Assembly: GCA_022749755.1 (NCBI GenBank)
Contig: CM040444.1
Location: 8,738,774 to 8,802,773, forward strand
Direction: 5' to 3'
From: Azadirachta indica
Taxonomy: Eukaryota; Streptophyta; Magnoliopsida; Sapindales; Meliaceae
Length of the DNA stretch: 64,000 bases
The translations under genes were made by a program, and so were the position numbers. Under the pieces are notes generated by a model. It did no database searches. It worked only from the letters and a program-made list of their open reading frames with translations, and had not been told where the DNA came from. Below, piece by piece: positions 46,041-57,590 of this stretch; position 1 is the first letter of the stretch; each line of letters begins with the position of its first letter.

Positions 46041-47135
46041 AAACTAAAATTAAATTTCTTCTAAAACCAGAAACAAAATAAGCATTGTTCTAAATAATAA
46101 ATTTATTTTGAAAATATAAACGAACGATTCCCACTATTAATGTTGAGACAACTATTCTATTACCCATTTTTATGTTAAAGTCTCCATTAGCCAGCTCCGT
46201 AGAAAAACTAAGCACTGTAATGAAGAACAAACATGGTTAGTGGCTCTTCAATCAACTATCCAAAGACCTAAATCATCTTCCACTAAACAAGCTTTTATAA
46301 CTAGTAAATCAGATTTACCTTTCTTCTTGTCTCTTAGCTCAAAGAGATACTTTTTATAGTTTCTCTTCCAATGCCCATCAACTCTGCAATGGAAACACTT
46401 TCACTTCGGCGTTTTGTTCTTGGAGCCTTTCATGGCTTTCTTGGGCTATGCTACAGATCCATTTTTTGTATTCTTTGACTTTTTACTGTTGCTAGAGAAA
46501 ACAGGCTTATCTTCAACAACATTTATCTCCCCTTCTTTAGGCTTCCCTTTTGAGATGGCTTCAAAGGTTTACAATTTATTAAGTAGTTAAGTCACGTTAT
46601 AATTCAGCTTATTCATAATATAGTTTATCTTGAGATACATAAAAGCCAATGATAGCAACTTACAGATAATACTAACTTAAGTATGCTCATCAATGGTCAC
46701 ACTATAGATCTTTGCCTCATTCATGGAATTCACCATATTCAAAACATGGTCTCTAAATGGAACACCTTTTTTCATCATTGCATTCATATAGTTACAAGTA
46801 GCTTCATGACGCGATTAATCTGAGGGTTGCCCAAACATGGCCTGGAGGGACTCCAATATCTCATATGCAATTATCATATCACTCCAATATCTAGTGTTTC
46901 TGTCTAAGCACATTGTTCATATTAGCTAGCATGTAGTAGATGCCTTTGTTATTGGCTCAAATTCAATTATCATATTGCTCTCGTACATTACGAGGTGTAT
47001 TGACAATAGGTTCAGGAGAACACTTCTCAAGGAGAACAAACTTTTGGCTCTCATATATCAGCACTATATTCATATTACTCTTCCATTTTTACAAAATTTT
47101 CACTATTTAACTTTTCATTTATAAGTCCAGCGATA
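46041..47135 (-). pseudogene. Copia 4 gag and protease
   Basis: Gag begins near 47135 with a SGLINEKLNSENFVKM-like segment. A zinc knuckle near 46373-46415 reads KCFHCRVDGHWKRNY, with the last Cys replaced by Tyr. Protease follows as GLWIVDG, a stop, then ATNHVC (46225-46290). Multiple stops disable it. Confidence 0.65.
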
Positions 47136-49017
47136 ATGGGATTGGTTGCAAACATAATTGCTCAAATAAATGAATAAAGTATTTGATAGACTTAATATCA
47201 GAACATTTTTCAGAATAGTAAATGTGATGCATGATGCATATGACAAACACATAATTGAATTACTAAACCACAATAATTCAATTGTGCAATTAATGTGCCA
47301 CCGTAGAGTAAGTCACACTAATATAATTAAATTGACACTATCGCAATCAATAAATGAAATTCAAAATATTTCATATTTTTGTTCATTTATTAATTACCGT
47401 TAATTTTGGTCAAGTCACAATTAACAATGTGATTTGCATCTTTATGAGTGTAAACCATCGTTTTGGATTCCAACAACTTAACTAAAAAATGTCACAGTAG
47501 GATTGGTCAATTTTGAAATACATTATCTAAATCATATTATTATGAAGCCAACCTTAATATTAATACAGATAGATGCCCTTTGTAAGAAGGACAAAATCTA
47601 AGCGTCACGAGACGCTACCTATATCTCACGGTGTTATACTAACAATAGAGATTGCGACGTATATTGTCATATATCATATATATATGCATTATTTAAAAAA
47701 ATTATGTGTTTCTAATTATAAAACATCTTATGTTTTATAACCCTAATAAATTATTATATTTTATATCAATAATTACTAGACATAGAGAATCTAATCCTAT
47801 ATTGGTTAATCAGTTAGGTTAATAAAGTCCAATCTGATAGGGCCTAGGTTTATAAATTATTCCAATCTTATTAGATTAACAAATTAAGATAACATAGTTC
47901 TATTAATATGGGCCTAAATAATTATCACATATTTAAGAAAATCACATTTTATTAAAAATAGAATAATGTAGGCTAACCTATAAATAAATGAGATAATTAT
48001 CAAGTTTCATTATAAAATTTAATTGCCTATTATTCAATTTATTATTCTATTTTGTTAATCAAATTAATTATAATTATATTCATATTTAACTATTAAGTAA
48101 AAATGATGTCATGTTTGCATGACATTTAATAATGACAATGAGTGGGTATTATGAATGGCATGTTATTATGCATGGTCATGTTATCATATCACATATCTCA
48201 TAACAATTAACAATTAATTAATTTTGGCTGGGTCTTCTGGGATATTTAATTACAAATTCAAATAATTAATTAAAATTATAAATGTATATAGGCTCGCAAG
48301 TTTAATAAAATAGTAATTTTCTAAAATCTACAATAGGCCTATCTTGACAAGTTTTCATGAAATAAATGTTCATATGAGCTCAAAAATTTTTCTTAAGCTC
48401 AATATTTAATTATAACAAGGAAGTCCAAATTTTAGACCTTTTTTTCAATTTTTAAAATAGCCTAAAAAGCCCAAAAAATATATTTTCAAATAAAGTTTTC
48501 CACGAAGCCCGAAAAAACAAAATTTAATTAAAATTTAAATTCTGCCATGAGAACTTTTATGAAAATAGAAAAAAAAGACTCCGTTGATAATTCTCAAAAA
48601 CAATGCTTTATGCCCTAATTTTTGCCAAGGGTAGAAGCATCATTGCTGAATGTTGCAATTCAGCGGTGGGTACTTTACCCACTATTTTGTCCTCTTATTT
48701 TTTCCTGAAATGAATATCGAGATTCCCTGTACAATTTCATAAATTACAATAAAAAGCAAAATAAATTACATTGAATCTGTATCGTTTACGGTTTTACAAA
48801 TTTTTTTAATCTAATTAAAATAAAATATTAATTAAACTTAAATCTTAGGAAACCATACAATTGACAACCAAAGGATCCAAACATAAAATCTATCGCATGA
48901 TAAAATGTATCATTCATTAAAGCAAATAAATAAAATAAACGTAATAATACAATAGCCACTCATGCATACATCATAATTAAAACTATATAGTAATATAATC
49001 TAAACTCTCATATCAAT
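47136..49017 (-). other. Copia 4 leader and primer-binding site
   Basis: Non-coding sequence between the 5' LTR and gag. It is long for a copia leader, so it may contain a further insertion I cannot delimit. The PBS-like ATTGATATGAGAG lies at 49003-49016 next to the LTR. Confidence 0.5.
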
Positions 49018-50710
49018 TGTTGGATAATGTTATCAAATAAATAGTAAAAAATTAAGTCATGAGAGTTACAAAATTTATATAAGCATACGGTCTTAATATA
49101 AAATAAAAGGAAGGAAAAGAAAAATACCTTTTGTTGCTTTTTAATTACTTTTATTGTAAGTTTTCCTTTATCAATGATTTTCAAACCAGTCCTCCAACAA
49201 TTACAGTAAGAGAAGAGTAGACTTCTTTTTGTAATACTATGGTTTAGAGAAAATTGATTTTTTTTCTGTAGTACACGTTGAAAGAAAAACATTTATTAAT
49301 TAAAAGATTTTAATTATAATAGAATTCAATTAATTAATTAATAACATTTATTAATGAATTAAATGTGTAGATAACTCCTAATAGAAGTAATATTCATTGA
49401 AATAAAATTAATTAATTAACTGATTAATAACATTTATTAATTAATTAAATGTGAAAATAACATTTAATAGAAGTGAAATTATAATTAATTCAAAATTAAA
49501 TATTTAAAAAAAATAAAAAGGATAAATATTTTACGAAAATTTATCCATTTAATTTCTTAACATATTTAGATATTCATGAAAAATAATTTTCTTTAAAATA
49601 TCTTAGTAATTAATTAATTCTTAATTAATGAAATTAAAATTAAAATATGTATTTTAGAAAACTACTTTCCGGACATATCAGTATTTAGTGCATAATATTA
49701 TCCATTGTATTATTTACTGCACTCATCTAAGAGGTAATATTGAGGACCTATGCACCTACAATTTCAAGTTTCAATAAATTTAGATAATTAATTAAACTCT
49801 TTAACTAATTAATCTAATTTATTAATTTAAGTATTATTTCACTAAAAATTTGAAATTGAACTCTTGAAATTATAAATATATTTTACTCGGAAAATTTTGA
49901 GCAATTTATTGATATAATTATTACATACAGTTCAACTCTCCATAAATTGTCCATAATTATAGTTAGGTCAATTTTCACTTTACCCTTTTAATTACATTTT
50001 TATCCTTAAGTTCCATTAATTTTTCACTGAACAGTTATTTTATAAACTAGTTATAAATTAAACGCTCAAATTGTTCAATTTCAGAATTAACACTTAGGGA
50101 AAGCCATCCTTCTAATTTCTAATAGGAATAAATGGATTTTATATCTGTATGTCATATTTCTAGCTATTTATCCTATTTAATCTTTAAGATATAAGTGTTG
50201 AGTTTATTCTTAGAATAAACTTAATAAGAAACTGAAAAGACTCAACAATATTAATAGAAGTTTATGACACTCTAGATTAAGACTGATCTGCATATTATGA
50301 TATATTAGTATTGTTTGAATTCTCAACTAGTAATAGAATTTATATGAGAATTCAAAGTATATCTGATCTACTTCTATATAATCATATTATATAAAATACC
50401 TTTACTGTAATATCACTACATTGACAATTCGGATAAAACTATCATATTCGTAATGTTAGTGGGCCGTATTAATAATATTTAATTAAAGAACTCAACTTTA
50501 ATTAATTTGTTACAGGCTATTTCACTTTATTATGCATAATGTTAATTCTCTTGTATATACGACATTTATATATACTACGATTATAGTTATATAAATAAAT
50601 TAAGATTTTTTTTATATTCAATATAAACATAATTAAGTGCAAAGAAATGTTAATTTTATTTATTCTAAAAAGTGTATAAATTACATATTTTTAGGATACT
50701 ATCCCTAACA
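49018..50710 (-). repeat. Copia 4 5' LTR
   Basis: Direct repeat of 41505-43246, beginning TGTTGGATAATGTTATC and ending CTATCCCTAACA on the plus strand. Confidence 0.85.
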
Positions 50711-51400
50711 AAAATGAATGTTAAGTTGTCAGCTGATTTTTAAGGCATCAACCTTCTATTTTTCGCTTCTAATTTTTTGTTATGGGCCTAATCTACTCCA
50801 TATGGACTTGCAATAATGTAAGTTACTCAGGCTGTTGGGAGATGGGAAAGCCGGGTCTTACATGAAGTCTCCCAGCTTTATAAGTAGATAGCTGTAGCTA
50901 CTACCTAAAACTTGTTAACCAAGCTGTTTTACCAAACTTCCGTATTATCAGGCAACGCCTCATTCTCTTCTTTTCTCTTTTTTGTTGATTTGTAGATACA
51001 ATGCATTGCATGTCATATGTTATACCCTAGACGGTACCTCGCGAAGTCCCTTAGGCCAATAACAAAATTTTATCTTTCCTTCAGTATTTCATTTTGAGTG
51101 CGTATGTAGGTTAGGTTGAGCCCATTCTATTAATTGATTCCCAGTGGCCTCCTGAAATGGCTTGCGCGAATGTCGTGAATTTGGTTCTTCGTGAAATTAA
51201 AACCGACATAATTCTACTGGGGAAACAGGGTATTGGGTCCAATAAGATACAAAAATGTATCAATTAATCTTAATCAAATCGAACTATATTTCAAGCTTAT
51301 TTTTAGATTGGTGGGTGGGTGAGTGGGCACTAATTTTCGTGCTGCGTTGGAATGTTTGTAATATGATTATGTGGTTGGTGTAGTAATTGCCCGAAAGAAG
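50711..51400. other. Non-coding spacer
   Basis: 50711-50850 matches duplication unit 1. 50850-51400 is less AT-rich than the elements on either side, but no ORF or RNA is recognised. Confidence 0.4.
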
Positions 51401-53028
51401 AATCTTCTACGAGGAACCTTTTTTTCTTTCAAGAAAATGATGATTTTTACCCACCTTTTCTTATTTAAATTGATGCTTCATTTCCTCTATGAAGAAATAT
51501 GTTTTACATTTCTTGAATTAAAAAAGTATAAAAGGTAGCCTTTATATAGGCTTTACAGAATAATAAGAAAGGTAAGAAATATTATACAATTAATTACAAC
51601 AAATATGGAAACAAATCAAAGGAAAAAGAAAGGAAAGAAAAATAAATAATTAAATAAATTGATATAGGAAATCAAAGTAAAATCAACCTTGATTTGTTTT
51701 ATCATTAACAGCCCCTCTTAAACTCAAGATGGCTTAGTAGAAGCTAACTTGAGTTTGACAACTAGATCACGAAAACGACTAGAAGGATGGCATTTTGTGA
51801 ATATATCTGCTAGTTGCTTGGAAGAAGACACTGAGTGAAGAGTAATAGTGCCTCGAATGATATGTTGCCGAATGAAATGACAATCAACTTCAATGTGTTT
51901 GGTGCGTTCATGAAAAACATCGTTGTGAGTAATTTGAATAGCGCTACGATTATCATAGGCCAAAGGAGTAGGACCGAATTGATGAACACCTTTATCGCTA
52001 AGTAACCAACGAAGCCAAGTGATCTCTTGAGAGTATCTGCAAGAGTACAGTATTCAGCTTCTATATTAGACCTGGCAACAAGAGTCTATTTCTTACATTG
52101 CCAAGAGATAAGAGAATCCCGTAGAAAAAGACAAAGTCCTGTGGTAGAGTGTCGATCAGTAGGATCACCAGTCCAATCTTCATCGGAAAAGACACGTAAC
52201 TCTAGAGAGGACTGATTAGATAAATGAAGCTCATGAAAAAGGGTGCCTTTGATATATCTGAGAATGTGAAGAACACCTGCATAGTGTGTAGAGTGGGGAG
52301 AAGACATGTATTGGCTCACAACATGAATAGCATGAGAAATGTCAGGACTAGTGACTATGATATAGACCAAGCTATCGACCAATTGCCGGTAAAGAGTGGC
52401 ATCATCAAGTAGAACCCAATATAGTGGTGTGAGCTTGGCATTTGGTTCAAGCGGAGTAGAGGTGACTTTATTATCTGTTAAACCAACTTGAGCAAGAAGA
52501 TCAGATGCATATTTACCTTGAGTAAGATAATAACCATCAAAATCAGAGAGTACCTCTAATCCAAGAAAATAATTAAGATGACCAAGATCCTTCATCTCAA
52601 AGTGTTGTTGAAGGGAAATCTTAAAAGCAGTTATGCCATCACCATCATCTCCAGTAATGATCATATCATCCACGTAAAGCAATAGAAGAATGTAACCACG
52701 ATCTGTATGTCAAATAAAGAGAGCTGTATCGTGAGAGCTGGAATGGAAACCAAGTTGCTGAATAGTGCTACTAAACTTGGCAAACCAAATGCTAGGAGCC
52801 TGTTTAAGACCATATAAGGCTCGCTGAAGTTTGCAAACTTTCTGGGGTGGATGTGAATATCCTGGAAGAGGCTTCATATAAACTTTTTTCGCAAGATCAC
52901 TTTTGAAAAATGCATTTTTGACATCCATTTGAAACAATATCCACCGGCGGACAACAGCTATTGCCAGAAGGCTTCAGACAGAGGTCATGCAAGCAACAGG
53001 TACAAAAGTTTCTTCATAGTCAATACCA
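51401..53028 (-). mobile_element. 3' part of a copia element (copia 5)
   Basis: Minus-strand RT, RNase H and 3' LTR of the same lineage as copia 2 (15185-18062); the two overlap over RT and RNase H and each keeps a part the other lost. The 5' side is cut in RT at a GIDYEET segment (53000-53028), where an Athila LTR begins. The polypurine tract AAGAGGGGC (51712-51720) and LTR start TGTTAATGATAAAAC (minus, from 51711) are clear. The outer LTR end is not certain. Confidence 0.75.
51724..53028 (-). pseudogene. Copia 5 reverse transcriptase and RNase H
   Basis: Readable blocks: GIDYEETFVPVA (53028-52990), QMDVKNAFF, LQRALYGLKQAPSIWFAKF (to 52760), a stop in HTDRGYI, the catalytic box LLYVDDMIITGDDGD (52682), KDLGHLNYFLGLEVL, YRQLVDSLVYI, DEDWTGDPTDRHSTTGLCLF (to about 52110), a stop and frameshift, and RNase H ending YDNRSAIQITHNDVFHERTK and LADIFTKCHPSSRF (to 51724). 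The YVDD motif is intact, but stops and the missing N-terminus make it a pseudogene. Confidence 0.8.
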
Positions 53029-53623
53029 TTGATGAATGTTTAAAAGTGTAGGTTTATCAAGAGAAATATTATGATTTACACTTAATAATGTCCTTCTATT
53101 CCCCAATAATGAAGAATATTCCTTTATATTGAATTGTAAAACATGAATTGGACTAAATAGTTGGTTTTGCGCAGGTTTCGTATAATGAGCGTATCTTTCA
53201 ATCCAAATTATCAATTGATACGATTCTTGGGCTAGACAAACATAAACTCATCATTTCACAACTTTGTAAGCCAAAGGTTGGACCAGTTCGAGCAATTAAT
53301 GGGACAAAATTGGGCTTCAACAGAACTCAAGCGCATCTTTGAACCAGCCCAACATGCTTCCGTATTTGGGCCGTATCTCCCTAAATATGTAACAAAAAAT
53401 TACATGGTTGGATGATCCAGAAAGCTGAGAAAGGGATCTAAATTGTTTATGTTTTGTACTTTCTCAAATTTCAACTGGTCGGTTACCAAAAAGAGATATC
53501 ATTCTAGAAGGGCGGTGGAGAAATGTGACTTGAACATCTCTGCCTATTTTCAACACAACTCATGGTCTAAAATAGAAATAAGAGCGAGATATGGACCATT
53601 ACAAAGATGAGTCATCCACCTAC
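53029..53623 (+). repeat. Athila-type LTR fragment, plus orientation
   Basis: It is the reverse complement of 58921-59510, starting TGATGAATGTTTAAAAGTG at 53033. It covers the U3 end of the LTR, joined on the left to copia 5 (shared ATTGATGAAT at the junction) and on the right, at about 53620, to the 3' non-coding region of Athila copy A in the opposite orientation. A rearrangement junction, not a normal element end. Confidence 0.75.
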
Positions 53624-54091
53624 TTTATGTGATGATGATGTGAGAGTTTGTATATTTGATCAATTCAAAAGAAAGTGAATGATAAATTCTTTGTTATGAA
53701 ATTCAAAAATCAAAACAAATGATCATGCATACCTACTAAGATGTGTCTCAGGAGTAAGATTACTCCTTACTCTACCATCCTTACAAATTATGAATCTAAT
53801 AATTTTTTTTTTTAGTTGTATATAAAAAAAATGGTTACTTATGTCAACTACACTCCCCCCAACCAGATTGCAACAATGTCCCCAATGTTTAAATGTAAAG
53901 AGGTACAATATAGAGAATATTACCTGAGATAGTAGTTATTCAAACACAAGTAAAACCTGAAACAAACTTAAGCAAAAATAACGAAAAAAAATAACAAAAT
54001 GCAATGAGTAGAAAAAAAGAGATAAGAAAAGTTACAAATGAAGCGACAAATCCAGCTTTCGCTTTTTACTACTTTCACTTGACCATTCTAA

Positions 54092-54682
54092 TCATGCCAT
54101 TGTTGGATCTGGTTCATAGACAAAGTTCTGCAACTGATTGATCAAGTCATTAGCAGTCGGAGCAGAAATGAGGAGTTTGCGAGCCATCTGTGAAATAAAA
54201 TTCTGTTCTACAGCATGATCAAGAAAAGACAACAACTTGTTAAAGAAACCATTAACATTTAACAATCCTATGGGTTTTTGATGAACGGTGAGTTGTGCCC
54301 AAGATGCAATTTGAAAAATTTCTTCTAAGGTCCCAAAACCACCTGGTATGGCAATAAAAGCATCTACAAAATCAAGCATTTTAGCAATTCTTTTATGCAT
54401 TGTTGAGACCATTAGTTCTTCTCCAATTGTTTTGCCAGTTATGTTACCTGCAGATAAAGCCTTTGGTATGATACCTATGACTTCACTTTCTCCTATATGT
54501 GCGGCAGTTGACACACACCCCATTAACCCAAGGCTACCTCCTCCATACACTAGGTTAAATTTTCGCTCAGCTAAAACTCGACCCAGGTTGTCTGCTGCTT
54601 TTACAAACTCTTCACCTTTCCCAGAACTTGACCCACAAAAAACACAAATAATTTTAATTTGATGAGCAGAATCTTCATTCAT
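54092..54682 (-). CDS. LOG-family cytokinin-activating enzyme ORF carried by an Athila-type element (copy A)
   Basis: LOG enzymes hydrolyse cytokinin riboside 5'-monophosphates to free active cytokinins and ribose 5-phosphate in the cytosol. This uninterrupted 196-codon ORF has the complete signature set: VFCGSSSG (residues 14-21), YGGGSLGLMG (46-55), the MH-R region with Arg 98, and PGGFGTLEE (113-121), followed by SWAQLTVHQKPIGLLNVNGFF. The ATG at 54680-54682 aligns with the family start; an in-frame upstream extension has only a TTG. It lacks introns, unlike host LOG genes, and lies 300 bases after the accessory ORF, in pol orientation. The minus strand upstream has TATAAAT (about 54757-54763) and ATTGG (near 54800), so a promoter of its own is possible. 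The stop TGA after PTMA replaces CGA of copy B and removes 20 residues. It may be a working enzyme or a recent pseudogene. Confidence 0.8.
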   Translation of the reverse strand: MNEDSAHQIKIICVFCGSSSGKGEEFVKAADNLGRVLAERKFNLVYGGGSLGLMGCVSTAAHIGESEVIGIIPKALSAGNITGKTIGEELMVSTMHKRIAKMLDFVDAFIAIPGGFGTLEEIFQIASWAQLTVHQKPIGLLNVNGFFNKLLSFLDHAVEQNFISQMARKLLISAPTANDLINQLQNFVYEPDPTMA

Positions 54683-54754
54683 TTTTTTTTTTTGGCAGTC
54701 TTTTACCCTCGTCAGTGATTCAAATTTCTTATGAAAATAAAGAAGTGAGATCCT

Positions 54755-54763
54755 GCATTTATA
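54755..54763 (-). promoter_or_regulatory. Possible TATA box for the LOG ORF, copy A
   Basis: The minus strand reads GTATAAATG about 75 bases before the LOG ATG, with ATTGG (a reversed CCAAT) about 40 bases further upstream. The same elements occur before the copy B LOG (near 61345). Placement fits a core promoter, but no transcript evidence is available. Confidence 0.35.
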
Positions 54764-54985
54764 CAACTTAAAGAGAATGTATTAATGAAACCAATAGAGG
54801 TAAGCTAGCTGTTGTCATAAAAGTTAAAATTTAAAAATGTAAAAATGTCAAAGATAACAGCTAATATAGGAATCTAAAACATAAAAATTTCAACAACGAC
54901 AGCTAAAAGTAAATATTTATGGATAGTTGTGATTGTGGCTCACATCTTCTTCTGGTTTTACGTCCAGTAACGGCTTAAACGCCCT

Positions 54986-55534
54986 CTATGGGTCGAGGAT
55001 TGGCTTCCCATCCAATTTTCTTACAAATTGGCAAACAGGGTCTTTTAAAGTCAGATTCCCAAGACTATAACGATCACGTTCTTTTTGAAATAATGTATAC
55101 AAATTGAGAATTTCACGTTGCACATATCCACTAGGATGCGTCTCAAGAGTCAATAAGATATTATCTAAAGACTCCTTACTCAGTCCATCCTTGATGAATT
55201 TAATTTTATCTTCTCTATTAGTAGACACCATGCCTAGAGAACAACATCGCTTGTTACAGGTTGAACGTGCACAATTGTGACACACTTGTAACCTTTTCGC
55301 TCTTCGTTTCTTTGCAAAAGAGCTCTTACCTAAACCAGGCATGCATGAAACAAATGAATCAGAAAACTCACCTGCTAAACGTACCTTTGCTTCAATTATC
55401 CATCGCACATCTTCAGGAATACCTTTTTGTATAAGCATTCTTAATCTTGCACACCTAGCTTGGTACATTTTTCGTAGAACATCTTTAGGAAAAGAAGTAA
55501 AATATGTTTGCAATCTAGAAAGAATGACATCCAT
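54986..55534 (-). CDS. Accessory ORF of the Athila-type element, Cys-rich protein of unknown function (copy A)
   Basis: A 182-residue ORF between RT debris and the LOG ORF, in pol orientation. I do not recognise a named domain. The N-terminal half is predicted helical and basic (RLQTYFTSFPKDVLRKMY, then ARCARLRML), the centre has KKRRAKRL followed by a Cys cluster, CHNCARSTCNKRC, at about residues 100-112, with spacing that could bind zinc, and the C-terminal half is charged and helical (LSKESLDNILLTLETHP, LNLYTLFQKERDRYSL). The start is the ATG at 55532-55534, shared with copy B, where upstream sequence differs in frame content. The basic stretch next to the Cys cluster suggests nucleic-acid binding, as an inference only. 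Conservation of the frame in both copies suggests it was functional when the element moved. Confidence 0.65.
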   Translation of the reverse strand: MDVILSRLQTYFTSFPKDVLRKMYQARCARLRMLIQKGIPEDVRWIIEAKVRLAGEFSDSFVSCMPGLGKSSFAKKRRAKRLQVCHNCARSTCNKRCCSLGMVSTNREDKIKFIKDGLSKESLDNILLTLETHPSGYVQREILNLYTLFQKERDRYSLGNLTLKDPVCQFVRKLDGKPILDP

Positions 55535-55574
55535 AATGAAAGAAAAGAATAGAATCGCTAGCATCGCACATGAT

Positions 55575-56406
55575 TTCAAAAGGTAAAGTCCAATTTGGAG
55601 GCTGCATGATAGGAGCAGATGTTAGCATGGTTTTAAGTTTGACAAAAGCTTCTTGACATGACTCAGTCCACTCAAAGAGAGATTGCATCTTTTAATAAGA
55701 GATTGCACAATGGTCTTGATATGACACTAAAGTCTTTGATAAATCTTCTCTAAAAACCAGCATGTCCTAAAAATGATCTAACATCTTTAACAGACTTAGG
55801 AACAGGTAAATTGGCAATTAATTCAATTTTAGATTTATCTACTTCAATCCCTTTTGATGTGACAATGTGACCAAGTACAATACCATTTGTGACCATGAAA
55901 TAACATTTTTCCCAATTAAGCACAAGATTCTTTTCTTCACACCTAATCAAAACTTTTTCCAAGTTAGATAAACAATCATCAAATGAATCACCAAACACAG
56001 AAAAATCATCCATGAAAATTTCAAGAAATCGTTCAACCATATCACTAAAAATACTAAGCATGCATCTTTGAAATGTAGCTGGTGCATTACACAATCCAAA
56101 TGGCATCCTTCTATATGCAAAAGTTCCAAATGGATAAGTGAAAGTGGTCTTTTCTTGGTCTTCAGATGCAATTTCAATTTGGTTATACCTAGAATACCCA
56201 TCTAGGAAACAATAAAATGCATGTCCAGCTACCCTTTCTAACATTTGATCCATGAATGGTAACGGGAAATGGTCTTTCCTAGTCATTGAATTGAGTTTCC
56301 TATAGTCAATGCACATTCTCCAGCTAGTAATTGTTCTAGTTGGAATTAATTCATTATTTTCATTTTTGACTACAGTAACTCCAGATTTCTTAGGTACAAC
56401 TGACAT
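55575..56406 (-). pseudogene. Athila-type reverse transcriptase, truncated
   Basis: The 218-codon stretch 55750-56406 covers most of RT: VVPKKSGVTVVKN, WRMCIDYRKLNSMTRKDHFP, FYCFLDGYSRYNQI, TFTYPFGTFAYRRMPFGLCN, and the catalytic FMDDFSVFGDSF (YVDD equivalent FMDD, normal for Athila). It ends VKDVRSFLGHAGF, a stop follows, and a degraded continuation (about 55575-55745) reaches the start of RNase H (IMCDAS), where it is truncated. The 5' end meets inverted pol sequence at 56404. RT is otherwise well preserved, so the element was young when broken. Confidence 0.85.
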
Positions 56407-57590
56407 TGGAAATGAATGTGTTTAATATTTGCAAGCAACCTAGTGAAAATGATGACATGCATGAAGTTAGTTATATCGAGGAATTCGTTCATGACTACTT
56501 TAATGTTTCATCTTTTTCTGATCCCTTGAATGCTTGTTTAAATGGTTGCAATGATTTCAATTTTGATGAAAATTTTGAAGTATCTCATATTTATTCTCTT
56601 TTAAAATCTTCTCAGGTTTTGGAAGTTAATGGATGGAGACCAAAATTTGAAGACTTACCTCAACGAGCTGATAAACCAATGTCATCGAGTGTTCAACCAC
56701 CGAACACCGATTAATGACAATTTCCCTGATGAGCAACTTTTCAATGTTTCTATTTTACCTTGGTTTGCTGATATTGTCAATTTTCTTGTTATAGGTTAAA
56801 TGCCAAATCATTGGAATGCTCAAGATAAAAAGAAATTTTTAAGGGAGGTACGCAATTTCTTTTGGGATGATCCATATCTTTTCAAATATTGCCCTGACCA
56901 AATTATAAGGAAATGTGTACCTAACAATGAAATTCAAGATATCATTTCTTTTTGTCATTCTGAAGCATGTGGTGGTCATTTTTCTTCAAAGAAAACTGCT
57001 GCGAAAAATATTGCAATGTGGATTTTATTGGCCCACCTTATTTAAAGACACAAATACATTTTGTAAAACATGTGACCGTTGTCAAAAATTAGGTGGAATA
57101 ACTCGTAGAAACATGATGCCATTAAATCCTATTTTAGTCATTGTAATATTTGATTATTGGGGTATTGATTTTATGGGTCCTTTTCCATCTTCTTTTGGGT
57201 ATCAATACATTTTAGTTGGAGTTGACTATGTTTCAAAATGGGTAGAGGCAATTTCTTGCAAAAATAATGATCATAAAATTGTTTTGAAATTTTTGAAAGA
57301 AAACATTTTTTCAAGATTTGGAGTGCCTCGAGCCATAATAAGTGATGGAGGTTTACATTTTTGTAATAAGCCTTTTGAGAATTTAATGAAAAAATATGGA
57401 ATTACACATAAAGTGTCAACCCCTTATCACCCACAAACAAGTGGACAAGTTGAACTTGCCAATAGAGAAATAAAACATATTTTGGAAAAAACGGTAAAAC
57501 CGAATCGTAAGGATTGGTCTTTAAGACTAATCGATGCACTTTGGGCTTATCGAACTGCTTTCAAATCATCACTTGGCATGTCTCCTTATA
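56406..57590 (+). pseudogene. Inverted Athila-type pol fragments: pre-RT region fused to integrase
   Basis: On the plus strand, opposite to copies A and B. 56406-56714 is open for 102 codons and matches the pol segment between protease and RT, ending VNGWRPKFEDLPQRADKP. At about 56712 it fuses to integrase ([18 protein letters not shown]), so RT and RNase H are deleted. Integrase has a TAA (56795-56800 region), a frameshift near 57005-57020 in the zinc-finger region, then 57030-57590 continues with [26 protein letters not shown] and VELANREI, the catalytic Asp, Asp, Glu. It stops at SPYR, where an LTR segment starts. Confidence 0.8.

Larger units (their letters stand above)
41505..50710 (-). 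mobile_element. Copia element with long LTRs (copia 4)
   Basis: LTRs of about 1.74 and 1.69 kb (41505-43246 and 49018-50710) are direct repeats with TG...CA ends. The PBS (ATTGATATGAGAG, a degenerate tRNA-Met type, 49003-49016) and the polypurine tract (AAGGCAAGTGGGAGAT, near 43247-43262) show minus orientation. A long leader of about 1.9 kb precedes gag. Order on the minus strand: gag, zinc knuckle, protease, integrase, RT, RNase H, all interrupted by stops. The element separates sequences that are contiguous in spirit in duplication unit 1. No clear 5-base target duplication is seen (TTATT and AAAAT). Confidence 0.85.
31944..50850. repeat. Tandem duplication, unit 2 (contains BAHD gene 2)
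   Basis: This is the counterpart of 24360-31160. It is longer because of insertions not present in unit 1: the inverted-repeat element 32092-33975, the block 37159-38793, the foldback and MITE pair at 40313-41300, and copia 4 at 41505-50710. Colinearity between insertions is clear by eye. The unshared insertions postdate the duplication. Confidence 0.75.
53624..56406 (-). mobile_element. Athila-type element fragment, copy A (RT, accessory ORF, LOG ORF, 3' region)
   Basis: Minus-strand order: RT (56406 to about 55575), accessory ORF, LOG ORF, 3' non-coding region with the GTTGGGGGGAGTGTAG tract (53849-53866). 53624-55560 is a direct, nearly identical copy of 60212-62140. RNase H and integrase, present in copy B, are deleted here: RT coding breaks off at an IMCDAS segment (about 55560-55575) and runs straight into the leader of the accessory ORF. 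Confidence 0.8.

Noticed and set aside
47170..49292. Small ORFs in the copia 4 leader and LTR
   Set aside because: Not conserved between the two LTRs and biased to AT-rich codons; the region is non-coding in this type of element.
54348..54662. 104-codon plus-strand ORF opposite the LOG ORF, and its counterpart at 60936-61250
   Set aside because: Antisense of the LOG frame; its conservation follows from LOG conservation.
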